From positions 1 to 32,631 of the forward strand of contig CAZJBX010000029.1 in assembly GCA_964544605.1 (NCBI GenBank): a stretch of DNA of 32,631 nucleotides, in the 5' to 3' direction. The notes under the pieces were generated by a model. It was not told where the DNA came from. It worked only from the letters and a program-made list of their open reading frames with translations, and did not search any database. This document shows positions 22,580-30,979 of the stretch, piece by piece. The DNA is from JAMIFN01 sp964544605. GTDB lineage: Bacteria > Pseudomonadota > Gammaproteobacteria > Burkholderiales > Burkholderiaceae_C. Numbering within the stretch: position 1 is the first letter of the stretch; every line of letters starts with the position of its first letter. The position numbers and the translations under genes are program-made.

Positions 22580-24602
22580 GTTTTCATGCCCGCTTGCATG
22601 GCGCGGTCAAAGCGGCCAAAGTAATCGCGCCCATTGGGGTTGCTGCAAGAGGAGCTGCCGCCGAGCAATTGCCCAATGACATGGTCTTGGCCATCGAACT
22701 GGCGCAGCAGAGCGCCGCCGCTGCTGCCTTGGGCGGTCACGCCTTCGGCCCAATGGGTGTAGAACTGCTCGCCATTTTCAGGTTCGGCGCTGTAGCAGGT
22801 GTAGGTGCCGTTGCCGCTGCTGTCCACGCAGTTGGCATAGCCGGCAATGCTGCCACGGCTGTATTTGAGCAAGCCGCCATTGGGGTGGTGCAGGCTGTGC
22901 GCGGCGCTCAGGCTGGGCGTGCCGAAGTAAGAGCCCGAATAGAGCACGCCAGCGGGCAGGCTGCCGTGCAATTGCAGCAGGCTGCTGTCGCTGGGCTGGT
23001 GGGCAAAGAGCAAGGTCGCGCCTTGGCTCAGGCTGCGGCTGTTGCGGTCGGTCAGCGGGCCATCGCAGCGGTTGCTGCGGTAGAACCAAGTGCTTTCAAC
23101 GGTGGCAGCAACTTCGGCGCTGTGGACGCAGTGGTAGGCGGTGAGGAAGTGCGCCGTGCCGCTGTTGGCGCTGTCGTTGAGCAAAGTGCCCGAGCATTCG
23201 TAGGCATTGCCGCCGCTGATGTAGCGCAGGCGCGCCACGGCGCGGCTTTGCGCGCTGGCCTCGGGGCGGCAAACGGCATCGACCATGCAGTCGCCCGCGC
23301 GGGCTTGAATTTGCGGCGCATCCTCAGCTTGCGCCCAGGCGATGTGAGAGAGCGCCGGCACGCTCAATTGCAGGGCCTGCGGCGTTTGGCCTGCGGGCAG
23401 CCAGACTTCCAAGCTGCTTTGGGCATCGCCGCTGTCAGGGCTCCAGAACCACAGGGCTTGCTCGGCGCTGACGCCTTGCGCCAACAAACGCGCCTGTTGC
23501 GCCGCCCAAGCCTCGGCGCTCAGTTCGGCATGGCGCTGGCCTTGGGCGTTGTAAAAGCGCAGGGCGCTGCCAGCGGGCAGGGTGTTGATGTGCAGGCCCA
23601 GACGCAGGCCGTGTGCGCCTTCAGCGACAAAGCGCAAAACCGCCGTTTGGCTGCCATCGGCATGGGTCTGCCAGCGCAGCAAGGCGGCAGTGTCGGCGGC
23701 ACTGGCCGTGGCCTCTAGCGCACGGCGGCTGCCCACGGGCAAGGGCTGGCCCGCGCGGGCTTGCTGTTGCAGGCTTTGGCGCAGCTCCAGCAGGGCGGGC
23801 AGGCGGATTTCATGCGCCTGTGGGTGGGCCTGCCCCACAAATTCGGCCTGCACGGCCAAGGCGGGCTCGCCCAAGGCACTGTTGCGGGCTGCAACGCTGG
23901 GGTCAAAAGGCGGAATGCGGTCAGGCGTGGGGCTGACGGTGGGTGTTGCCGTGGCCGTAGGTGTTGCCGTGGCCGTAGGTGTTGCTGTGGCCGCAGGTGT
24001 TGCTGTGGCCGTAGGTGTTGCTGTGGCCGTAGGTGTTGCTGTGGCCGTAGGTGTTGCTGTGGCCGTANNNNNNNNNNNNNNNNNNNNNNNNNNNNNNNNN
24101 NNNNNNNNNNNNNNNNNNNNNNNNNNNNNNNNNNNNNNNNNNNNNNNNNNNNNNNNNNNNNNNNNNNAGGTGTTGCTGTGGCCGTAGGTGTTGCTGTGGC
24201 CGTAGGTGTTGCTGTGGCCGTAGGTGTTGCTGTGGCCGAAGGTGTTGCTGTGGCCGTAGGTGTTGCCGTGGCCGCAGGTGTTGCCGTGGCCGAAGGTGTT
24301 GCCGTGGCCGAAGGTGTTGCCGTGGCCGCAGGTGTTGCTGTGGCCGCAGGTGTTGCTGTGGCCGCAGGTGTTGCTGTGGCCGTAGGTGTTGCTGTGGCCG
24401 TAGGTGTTGCCGTGGCCGTAGGTGTCAGGCTGGGCAGGGCCGTGTCATCGCTGCTGTGGCCACCGCCACCGCCGCAGGCGTTGAGCAAGCCCAAGCTCAG
24501 GGCCAAAGCCAAGCTGGGCCATAGGGCGGACTTGGGCTGCCAGTGGCTGGGCGCAGAGCGGGTCAGGCGGGGGGGTGTGGCTTGGGCTTGTCGTTGCGGC
24601 AT
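22561..24602 (-). CDS. Lysyl-endopeptidase-like secreted serine protease, lipoprotein with Thr/Ala/Pro repeat stalk (spans assembly gap)
   Basis: One gene is inferred across the 100-N gap; the two halves are in the same repeat frame on each side, but the gap length is unknown. The N-terminus has a signal peptide with lipobox LNAC (Cys43), then GGGGG. A run of six-residue repeats (T/A/S)ATATP follows, then TVSPTPDRIPPFDPSV and a prodomain-like region (LPAGSALRFYNAQGQ). The protease domain shows TAYHC (His at 23133-23131), SDSSLLQL (Asp at 22989-22987) and QGSSGGAL (Ser at 22722-22720). IGQLLGGSSSCSNPNGRD near the end fits the Achromobacter lysyl endopeptidase group. It would act as an outer-membrane or surface-tethered protease. 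It is a paralogue of the next gene upstream. Confidence 0.8.
23942..24420 (-). repeat. 18-bp tandem repeat encoding (T/A/S)ATATP, interrupted by gap
   Basis: Seven full units lie at 23942-24067 and fourteen at 24169-24420; 24068-24167 is N. The plus-strand unit is GGTGTTGCYGTGGCCGHA. Units vary at only two positions: the first base of codon one (Thr, Ala or Ser) and a synonymous Thr third base. The array encodes a Pro/Thr stalk between the lipid anchor and the protease domain. Near-identity of units explains the assembly break; the true copy number is unknown and may vary among strains. Confidence 0.95.
24068..24167. other. Assembly gap (100 N)
   Basis: Exactly one hundred N, the usual placeholder for a gap of unknown size. 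Because 100 is not a multiple of three, the reading frame appears to shift across it; this is an artefact. Confidence 0.95.
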
Positions 24603-24665
24603 GGGGTATTCGTGTGCAAACAAAAACGGAAGCCGCCAATATAGCCGCGAATGTGCGGCGCGGGT

Positions 24666-26195
24666 TTAGCGTGCGGCCTCTGTGGGCAGCAGCCAAGTGC
24701 GCAAGCCGTCTTGCATGGCGCGGTCGAAGCGGCCAAAGTAATCACGGCCATCGGGGTTGCTGCACGAGCAATTGCCCCCCAGCAATTGCCCAATCACATA
24801 GTTTTGGCCGCCTTTTTCCAGCAAAAGCGCCGCGCCACTGCTGCCGCTGGCGGTTGAGCCTTGGCTCCAAATGGTTTGGATGAAGTGGCTGTTGTTGCGC
24901 GAGCCCGTCTGGCATTCAAAGCCTTCGCCGTTGGCATTGCTGCTGCAATTGGCATAGCCGGTGATGTCGCCTGAGCTGAGCTTGAGCAAGGCGCCGCTGG
25001 GGTGGTGCAGGCTGAATACTTTGTCTTGGGTGCTCCAGTCAGGGCCGAAATAAGAGCCTGCAAACAGGGCCCGGGCTGGTGCCGGCTGGCGCAGGCGCAG
25101 CAAGGCGGTGTCGGTGCTGGCATTGCTGTAGAGCAAATCAGCGCCGCCATGCACGGTGCTGGCATCCATGCTGGGCGTGCTGGTGTCGCCGCACTGGGCC
25201 GACCAATAAAACCAATAGCTGCTGACGCTATCGGCTGCGTCTTGGTCGGCAATGCAGTGCTGCGCCGTCAAGACATAGGGGGTATAGCTGTTGCGGCCGT
25301 CATTGAGCAAAGTGCCGCTGCATTCATAGGTTTTGCCATTGGCTTTGACAAAACGCAGGCGCAGCACTGAGCGCATTTGCGTGGCCTGCTCAGGAAAGCA
25401 ACTGGCGCAAGTCATGCAACTGGCACGGGCTTGCAGGCGGCCCAGCACTTGGGCTACGGCTTGTTCGCTGTCGTCTTGCTCCAGCGCCAAGCCAATATGG
25501 GCGAGCTGGGGCACGGCCAGTTGCAGCGTTTGGCGGGCGCTGGCTGTGGGCAGGCTCAGCTCCAGGTTGATGCGTTCGCCGGGCACTTCGGCGCTCCAGT
25601 AATGTTGGGCTTGCGCTGTGCTCAAAGCCTGCCATTGGGCCGCGCTCAAACTGCTGATGAACTGCCCTTGCGCATCGTAAAAACGCAGCACGCTGCCAGC
25701 GGGCAAATGCGTCAGGCGCAATTGCAGGCGCAGGGCTTGCGCGCCGCTGGCGGCAAAGCCCATCACGCCCACGCTGCGGCCATCGGCCTGAACATGCCAC
25801 TGCCACTGGGCGGCGGTGGCGGCCTCATCCGCCGTTTGCGGCAGGGCACGGCCAAGGCCCACCACGCGGCCTTTTTCGGCCTCGGCCTCGGCTTGCAATT
25901 GCTCGGCCAAATCAGGCAGGGCGGGCAATTGAAGCTGGGCAGGCAAGTGGGCATAGGCCGATAGCGGCTCAAGGGCGGCCTCGTCTTTGAGGCTGTTATT
26001 GGGGAAGGCCAAGCTGTCGAGTGGCTCAATGCGGTCGATGCTGCTGGCCGCAGGGCTGCTGCTGCCACCGCCACCGCCGCCGCCGCAAGCGGCCACAAGG
26101 CCGAGCAGAGCCGCAGCGCCCAAGGCCATGCGCAGGTTTTTTGGGTTGGAAAAAGACGAAAACAATGCGGGCAAGAATGTCATGCAAGAACTCAT
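24666..26195 (-). CDS. Lysyl-endopeptidase-like secreted serine protease, lipoprotein
   Basis: A 509-residue protein. The signal peptide ends in lipobox VAAC (Cys37), followed by seven Gly. Residues 60-250 form a prodomain-like region, with LPAGSVLRFYDAQGQ closely matching the downstream paralogue. The protease domain, about 255-500, has TAQHC (His313), TDTALLRL (Asp362) and SGSSGAAL (Ser453). YECSGTLLNDG, SLHHPSGALLKLSSGD and IGQLLGGNCSCSNPDGRDYFGRFDRAM-type sequence match the lysyl endopeptidase-like S1 group. It lacks the repeat stalk. It begins 21 bp after the moxR stop and the second protease gene starts 63 bp after its stop. The shared C-terminal stretch shows high DNA-level identity with the paralogue, indicating a tandem duplication. 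Confidence 0.87.
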   Translation of the reverse strand: MSSCMTFLPALFSSFSNPKNLRMALGAAALLGLVAACGGGGGGGSSSPAASSIDRIEPLDSLAFPNNSLKDEAALEPLSAYAHLPAQLQLPALPDLAEQLQAEAEAEKGRVVGLGRALPQTADEAATAAQWQWHVQADGRSVGVMGFAASGAQALRLQLRLTHLPAGSVLRFYDAQGQFISSLSAAQWQALSTAQAQHYWSAEVPGERINLELSLPTASARQTLQLAVPQLAHIGLALEQDDSEQAVAQVLGRLQARASCMTCASCFPEQATQMRSVLRLRFVKANGKTYECSGTLLNDGRNSYTPYVLTAQHCIADQDAADSVSSYWFYWSAQCGDTSTPSMDASTVHGGADLLYSNASTDTALLRLRQPAPARALFAGSYFGPDWSTQDKVFSLHHPSGALLKLSSGDITGYANCSSNANGEGFECQTGSRNNSHFIQTIWSQGSTASGSSGAALLLEKGGQNYVIGQLLGGNCSCSNPDGRDYFGRFDRAMQDGLRTWLLPTEAAR

Positions 26196-26216
26196 AAAAA
26201 ACCAGCCCGAACTGCG

Positions 26217-27131
26217 CTAAGGCAGGGGCGTTGCTTCCAGCATGGCCAGCACTTGTTCGACGGCGCCGCGACCTGAACCCGCCAAGGGTTGCAGGCGGTG
26301 GGCCATCACTTGGGGCAAGATGGCCTGCACATCATCAGGGGCGACAAAATCGCGCCCTTGCACCAAGGCCATGGCTTTGGCTGCCCGAAGCAGGGCGATG
26401 GCGGCGCGGGGTGAAATGCCTTGCACAAACCACTGCCCATTGCGGCTGGCCGCCACCAAGTCCAGCACATAGTTCAAAAGTGGCTCGGAAGCGTGAATAT
26501 TTAACACTTTTGATTGTAGCGCTTCCAGCTCACTAGGGGTAATTACGGCTTGCAAAGCATCCGCAGCTTCGCGTTTGCCATTGCCAGCCAGCAGTTCGCG
26601 CTCGGCCTCGCGGCTGGGGTAGCCCAGGCTGATGCGCATGAGAAAGCGATCGAGCTGCGACTCAGGCAGGGCGTAAGTGCCCACCTGCTCTTGCGGGTTT
26701 TGTGTGGCAATGACGAAAAAAGGCTGCGGCAGGGGGCGGGTTTGGCCCTCCACGCTCACCTGTTGCTCTTCCATGGCTTCGAGCAGGGCGCTCTGGGTTT
26801 TGGGGCTGGCGCGGTTGATTTCATCGGCCAGCAGCACTTGGGCAAACAGCGGCCCGGGGTGAAAGACAAAGGCCTCGCTCTGGCGCTCAAACACGGCCAC
26901 GCCGGTCAAGTCGCTGGGCATGAGGTCGGCGGTGAATTGCACGCGCGAGAATTGCAGGCCAAAGCTGCGTGCCAAGGCGTGCGCCAAAGTGGTTTTGCCC
27001 ACGCCGGGCACATCTTCCAGCAGCACATGGCCGCCTGCCAGCAGGCAGACCACGGCCTGCTCAATTTGCTGGGGTTTGCCGACAATGGTGCGGTTGAGCT
27101 GGGCGAACAGGGCTTTTAGAGCTGGGGGCAT
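26217..27131 (-). CDS. MoxR-family AAA+ ATPase
   Basis: A 304-residue AAA+ ATPase of the MoxR group, thought to act as a chaperone with DUF58 or VWA proteins. VPGVGKTT (41-48) is Walker A, VLLADEINRASPKTQ with Asp103-Glu104 is Walker B, and ATQNPQEQVGTYALPESQLDRF holds sensor 1 and the Arg-finger region in the expected order. The C-terminal lid includes VQGISPRAAIALLRAAKA. It is the first gene of the moxR-protease-protease-DUF58 unit; ygfZ lies upstream by 52 bp on the same strand. Confidence 0.93.
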   Translation of the reverse strand: MPPALKALFAQLNRTIVGKPQQIEQAVVCLLAGGHVLLEDVPGVGKTTLAHALARSFGLQFSRVQFTADLMPSDLTGVAVFERQSEAFVFHPGPLFAQVLLADEINRASPKTQSALLEAMEEQQVSVEGQTRPLPQPFFVIATQNPQEQVGTYALPESQLDRFLMRISLGYPSREAERELLAGNGKREAADALQAVITPSELEALQSKVLNIHASEPLLNYVLDLVAASRNGQWFVQGISPRAAIALLRAAKAMALVQGRDFVAPDDVQAILPQVMAHRLQPLAGSGRGAVEQVLAMLEATPLP

Positions 27132-27183
27132 GGGCGGCTTTCAGAGCTGGGTGGAACGAGGCGGTGCAAGCGGGGCTGATGGC

Positions 27184-28131
27184 TTACACATCTTCAAGCA
27201 GGGCATAGGGCAGGGCTTGCAGGGCCAAGGCGTGGCCGCGCACTTGCAGGCCGCCCGCCTCAGCCGCTTGGCTGAAGACCGAGGCCAAGGCGTGGTAGCC
27301 GCCTGTGGGGGCGGCGGCGCTCATCAGCACCAGGCCGCTGGGCTGGCCCTCGGCGTTGTGCACTTCTTCTGCGGCTTGCAGTGCGGCGGCGCTATGAAAC
27401 AGAAAAGTGCGGCGCTTGATTTGCCCCCTGAATTGGCTGCGGGCCACCACTTCTTGGCCGGGGTAGCAGCCTTTTTTAAAGTTGATGCCGCCCAGCGATT
27501 CGTAATTGAGCATTTGCGGCACCAAGGCTTCGCGCAGGGCGGCATTCACCCAAGCGACGCCACTCATCACTTGCAGCCATTGCCACAGGGCTTGAGCGCC
27601 AGCATCACTGGGGGCGGCTGGGGCGGCGCTGGCGGGCTGCACGCTGATGTGGCGCACAAAGCGGCCTTGCGCTGTCGCCACTGTGGGCAGTTGCCAACGC
27701 CAGCCTGCGCCATCGGCTTGCAAGGGCAGGGCGGCGGCGCTGTAGTCGCTATCGGGCGCTTGGGGCTGGGGCTGGGGCTGGGGCTGCATATGGCCTTGAA
27801 TCAGCCAATCGGCGCTGGCATCGCGCAAACTGCATTTGCTGCGCAGCACAAACATCTTCAAGCGCTTGAGCACGAAGTCGAGGTTGTCGGCAGGCAGCAG
27901 CAAAAACACCTGCTCGGCGCTGGGCTTGAAGCCGTAAAAACTGCTGATGCTGCGGCCTTGCGGCGTGCACCACAGCGCCAGCCGTGCCGCATCGGGCGGC
28001 AGCAGCAAAAAGTCTTGGCTCAATTGGCGGTGGATAAAGTCCGCAGCCTCAGCGCCTTCTATGGCAATCACGCCCCATTCGGGCAGGGGGCAGTGGCTGG
28101 GGCGATCAAGGGGGAAAAGTGCAGGTGTCAT
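27184..28131 (-). CDS. ygfZ: YgfZ/GcvT-fold folate-binding protein
   Basis: A 315-residue cytoplasmic protein of the YgfZ (COG0354) group, which uses folate and supports Fe-S cluster enzymes including tRNA-modifying ones. The signature KGCYPGQEVVARSQFRG is at 220-236 with Cys222. QLSQDF near residue 36-41 is the N-terminal folate-binding core. A Gln-Pro run (MQPQPQPQPQAP) at about 115-126 comes from a hexamer microsatellite and lies in a loop. It is divergent from mltG, with a 30-bp gap, and its stop lies 52 bp before moxR. Confidence 0.9.
   Translation of the reverse strand: MTPALFPLDRPSHCPLPEWGVIAIEGAEAADFIHRQLSQDFLLLPPDAARLALWCTPQGRSISSFYGFKPSAEQVFLLLPADNLDFVLKRLKMFVLRSKCSLRDASADWLIQGHMQPQPQPQPQAPDSDYSAAALPLQADGAGWRWQLPTVATAQGRFVRHISVQPASAAPAAPSDAGAQALWQWLQVMSGVAWVNAALREALVPQMLNYESLGGINFKKGCYPGQEVVARSQFRGQIKRRTFLFHSAAALQAAEEVHNAEGQPSGLVLMSAAAPTGGYHALASVFSQAAEAGGLQVRGHALALQALPYALLEDV
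27761..27786 (-). repeat. Hexamer microsatellite in ygfZ
   Basis: Four TGGGGC units in a row on the plus strand encode the Gln-Pro run of YgfZ. Changes in copy number would stay in frame. Confidence 0.85.
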
Positions 28132-28161
28132 AAGCGCCTATTGTGTCAAAATGCCCCGCCT

Positions 28162-29226
28162 ATGAAGCGCCTCAGCCCCAATTTCCCTTCTCGCCACAGG
28201 CCACGCCAACACGGTGCGGCGCTGTGGTCTGTGCTGCTTTTGGCCCTGTTGCTGCTTGGCGGCACTTGGGCCAGCGTGCAATGGGCCGTGCGCCAGCCTT
28301 TGCAATTGCCCGCAGCGACAGAGGACGCAGCGCCGCTTTTGCTGGAGGTGCCGCGCGGCAGTGGCAGCGCCCGCATTGTGCGGGGCTTGCAAGATTTGGG
28401 TGTGGGCTTTCAGCCCTTGGCGGCCAAAGTGTGGCTGCGCTGGCATGGCAAAGATTTGAAGGCAGGCACTTACGCCCTAGAGCCGGGCAGCAGTTTGCTC
28501 AGCTTGACCGAAGACATCCGCCAAGGCCGCCAAGCTTGGCTGCGCGTGACCTTGCCTGAGGGCTGGACCCTGCGCCAAGTGCGGGCGCGGGTGGATGCCC
28601 TGCCCGGCCTGCGCCACGACAGCGCCGCCATGACTGAGGCCGAGCTGGCCGCCGCCTTGGGCGCAGAGCCGAAGCTGGGTTTGGAAGGCCGCTTGGCCCC
28701 CGACACCTACCAAGTGGCCATAGGCAGCAGCGATGTGGCGCTCTACCGCCAAGCCCATGCCTTGATGCAAAAAAATTTGGCGGCGGCATGGGCGCAGCGC
28801 CCAGCAGACTCGGTGCTAAAAAGCGAAGAAGAAGCGCTGATTCTGGCCAGCATCATTGAAAAAGAAAGCGGCCACCCCGCCGATCGCCCTTTGGTTTCCG
28901 CCGTCTTCCACAACCGCCTGCGCATGGGTATGCGCCTGCAAACCGACCCCACCGTGATTTACGGCATGGGCGAGCGCTACCAAGGCCGCATCCGCAAAGT
29001 GGATTTGCAAACCGACACGCCCTACAACACCTACACCCGTGCGGGCCTGCCGCCCACGGCCATTGCCATGCCCAGCCAAGCGGCGCTGCTGGCGGCGGTG
29101 CAGCCCGCTGATAACCGCCAAGTGCTTTACTTTGTGGCCAAGGGCGATGGCACGGGGCAAAGCCAGTTCAGCCACAATTTGGCCGAGCACAATGCCGCTG
29201 TGCGGCGCTATATTTTGCGGCGCTAG
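28162..29226 (+). CDS. mltG: Endolytic murein transglycosylase MltG
   Basis: MltG (YceG) cleaves nascent glycan strands at the inner membrane and sets their length. The 354-residue protein has a basic N-terminus, one membrane helix (about 20-38), a LysM-like region (LEVPRGSGSARIVRGL), and the catalytic segment ILASIIEKESG with Glu233 in the position of the family's catalytic Glu. HNRLRMGMRLQTDPTVIYG and NTYTRAGLPPTAIAMPS follow, both conserved. The ATG at 28162 gives the family N-terminus; in-frame sequence upstream overlaps ygfZ on the other strand. Its promoter must lie within the start of ygfZ, since the gap is only 30 bp. tmk, often next to mltG, is replaced here by a converging SulP gene. 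Confidence 0.95.
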   Translation: MKRLSPNFPSRHRPRQHGAALWSVLLLALLLLGGTWASVQWAVRQPLQLPAATEDAAPLLLEVPRGSGSARIVRGLQDLGVGFQPLAAKVWLRWHGKDLKAGTYALEPGSSLLSLTEDIRQGRQAWLRVTLPEGWTLRQVRARVDALPGLRHDSAAMTEAELAAALGAEPKLGLEGRLAPDTYQVAIGSSDVALYRQAHALMQKNLAAAWAQRPADSVLKSEEEALILASIIEKESGHPADRPLVSAVFHNRLRMGMRLQTDPTVIYGMGERYQGRIRKVDLQTDTPYNTYTRAGLPPTAIAMPSQAALLAAVQPADNRQVLYFVAKGDGTGQSQFSHNLAEHNAAVRRYILRR

Positions 29227-29236
29227 GTGTTGGGCC

Positions 29237-30973
29237 TTAAGCCGCTTGCAGTGCCAAGGCATCAAACGCCTCAGCCTGCGTCATAAAGACTTGGCCTGAG
29301 AGCCAGGCGCTCAAATCGGTGTGCTCCAAGCGATCGCGAATCGGGCCTTTGATTTCTGAAAAATGCAGGGCCACCCCTTGGGCCCGCAAATCGCGGTTGA
29401 GCAATTGCAGCACCTCCAGGCCCGTGAGGTCGATGCCATTCACGCCGCTCATCATCAGCACCACATGGCGCACGGCAGGGCGCTCGGCCAGCTCGTGGAA
29501 GATGGCCTCTGAAATCCAACGCGAATTGGTAAAAACCAAACTCTCATCGACCCGAATGCTCAGCACATGGGCTTGGGTTTGCACCGCAAAGCGCTGCACA
29601 TTGCGGAACACATCGCTGCCCGCCAAGCGCCCCACCTCGGTCCAGTGCGGGCGGGCCGTGCGTTGCAGCAGCAGACCAATGGCCAGCACCACGCCCACCA
29701 GCAGGGCCTGTTGCACGCCGGCAAACACGGTGAGTGCCGTCACCAGCAGCATGAGCAAAAACTCGGTGCGCGAGTGTTTGAAGGCCAGCTTATAGGGCGT
29801 GCTATCGACCAAAGACAGCACCGCAATGATGATGGTGGCCGCCAAAATACTGCGCGGCAAATACTGCAACACATCGCCCAGCAGCAGCATGGCCAGGGCC
29901 AAAAACCCCGCCGTCCACACGCCCGCTGCGCGGGTGCGCGCGCCGGCATCAAAATTCACGATGCTGCGGGCAAAACCGCCCGTCACGGGCATACCGCCTG
30001 AGACACTGGTGGCGGCATTGGCGGCGGCCAAGCCATAGAGTTCTTTGCGGGCAGAAATCTTTTCACCGCGTTTGGCGCCCAGCGCCTCGGCCACGGCCAA
30101 GCTCTCCACATAAGCGACCAAGGCCAGCAAAGCGGCTGGGGCCAGCATGGCCTGCCACACCGCTAGCGGCGCTTGCCAAGGCCAAGGAAATTGCAGGCCA
30201 TCGCCCAAGCTCACGGCCCCCGTCAGGGCCACGCCTTGGCTGGCCTGCGGCCAAAATGCAGCCCAAGCGATGCCCGCCACCACCACCACAATGGGTGCGG
30301 CACGCGCCATCAATTGTGCTGTGCGGGTTTTTAAGCCCAGCTTTTGAAACCATGCTGCGCCAAAGCGCCGCAGCAGCCACAGCGCCAGCAGGCCCAGGCC
30401 GCCCACCAAGGCCGTGGTGCTGTGCGGCCAAGTTGAGGGCGCTTGCAGCCAGGCGCGGCCCAGCTCTATGGCCGTGCCACCGCCCGCTTGCACGCCCAGC
30501 AAAGTGGGCAGTTGGCCCAGCGCAATCATGAGTGAGGCACCCGTGATAAAGCCGTGCAGCACAGGCGCGCCCAGCAGGGTGGCCAAGGTTTCAAGGCGCA
30601 GCAAGGCAGCGAGCAAAAAAATCACCGCCATTTCAAAAGCCAAAACCAGGGCCGCCAAATGCGGCGCAATGCCGTGGCTCTCGCCCAAGCCGCCAATGGC
30701 CTGCGCCGTCATCATGGAAATCACCGCCACGGGGCCGACGGCCAAGGTGGAGCTGCTGCCAAACAAGGCATAGGCGACGATGGGCAGGGTGCTGGCCATC
30801 ACCCCCACCACGGGCGGCAGGCCCGCCAGCATGGCGTAGGCCAAGCTTTGCGGCACCAGCAAAATGGTGACGATGAGGGCGGCCAGCACATCATCGCCCA
30901 AAGCCTGGCGGCGGTAATGCGGCCAAGCTTGGGTGATGCGGGCCAAGCGGGAAGTTGGGGCGGTGGCGTTCAA
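29237..30973 (-). CDS. SulP (SLC26) anion transporter with STAS domain
   Basis: A 578-residue inner-membrane transporter for sulfate, bicarbonate or related anions. The SulP start ALIVTILLVPQSLAYAMLAG is followed by about ten to twelve helices, with GGMPVTGGFARSIVNFDAGARTR-type sequence around 335-355, a family hallmark. The C-terminal STAS domain, about 460-565, includes LSIRVDESLVFTNSRWI and LMMSGVNGIDLTGLEVL. No ATG fits: the first usable codon is TTG at 30973, because the metallo-hydrolase stop is in frame just upstream. Six bases separate the two genes, so translational coupling is likely. It converges on mltG across 10 bp. Confidence 0.9.
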   Translation of the reverse strand: MNATAPTSRLARITQAWPHYRRQALGDDVLAALIVTILLVPQSLAYAMLAGLPPVVGVMASTLPIVAYALFGSSSTLAVGPVAVISMMTAQAIGGLGESHGIAPHLAALVLAFEMAVIFLLAALLRLETLATLLGAPVLHGFITGASLMIALGQLPTLLGVQAGGGTAIELGRAWLQAPSTWPHSTTALVGGLGLLALWLLRRFGAAWFQKLGLKTRTAQLMARAAPIVVVVAGIAWAAFWPQASQGVALTGAVSLGDGLQFPWPWQAPLAVWQAMLAPAALLALVAYVESLAVAEALGAKRGEKISARKELYGLAAANAATSVSGGMPVTGGFARSIVNFDAGARTRAAGVWTAGFLALAMLLLGDVLQYLPRSILAATIIIAVLSLVDSTPYKLAFKHSRTEFLLMLLVTALTVFAGVQQALLVGVVLAIGLLLQRTARPHWTEVGRLAGSDVFRNVQRFAVQTQAHVLSIRVDESLVFTNSRWISEAIFHELAERPAVRHVVLMMSGVNGIDLTGLEVLQLLNRDLRAQGVALHFSEIKGPIRDRLEHTDLSAWLSGQVFMTQAEAFDALALQAA

Positions 30974-30979
30974 AAGAAA

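Noticed and set aside
23942..24420. CRISPR array
   Set aside because: Units are contiguous 18-mers without spacers and encode a peptide repeat in frame.
23582..24669. Plus-strand Val/Ala/Gly repeat protein (GVAVAV) and Cys/Gly/Arg repeat frame over the minisatellite
   Set aside because: These are other-frame readings of the 18-bp repeat; the minus-strand frame joins a lipoprotein signal to a protease domain.
26920..28161. Plus-strand extension of the mltG frame by more than 400 codons
   Set aside because: It overlaps ygfZ and the start of moxR on the other strand, has no family similarity, and MltG's membrane anchor begins at 28162.
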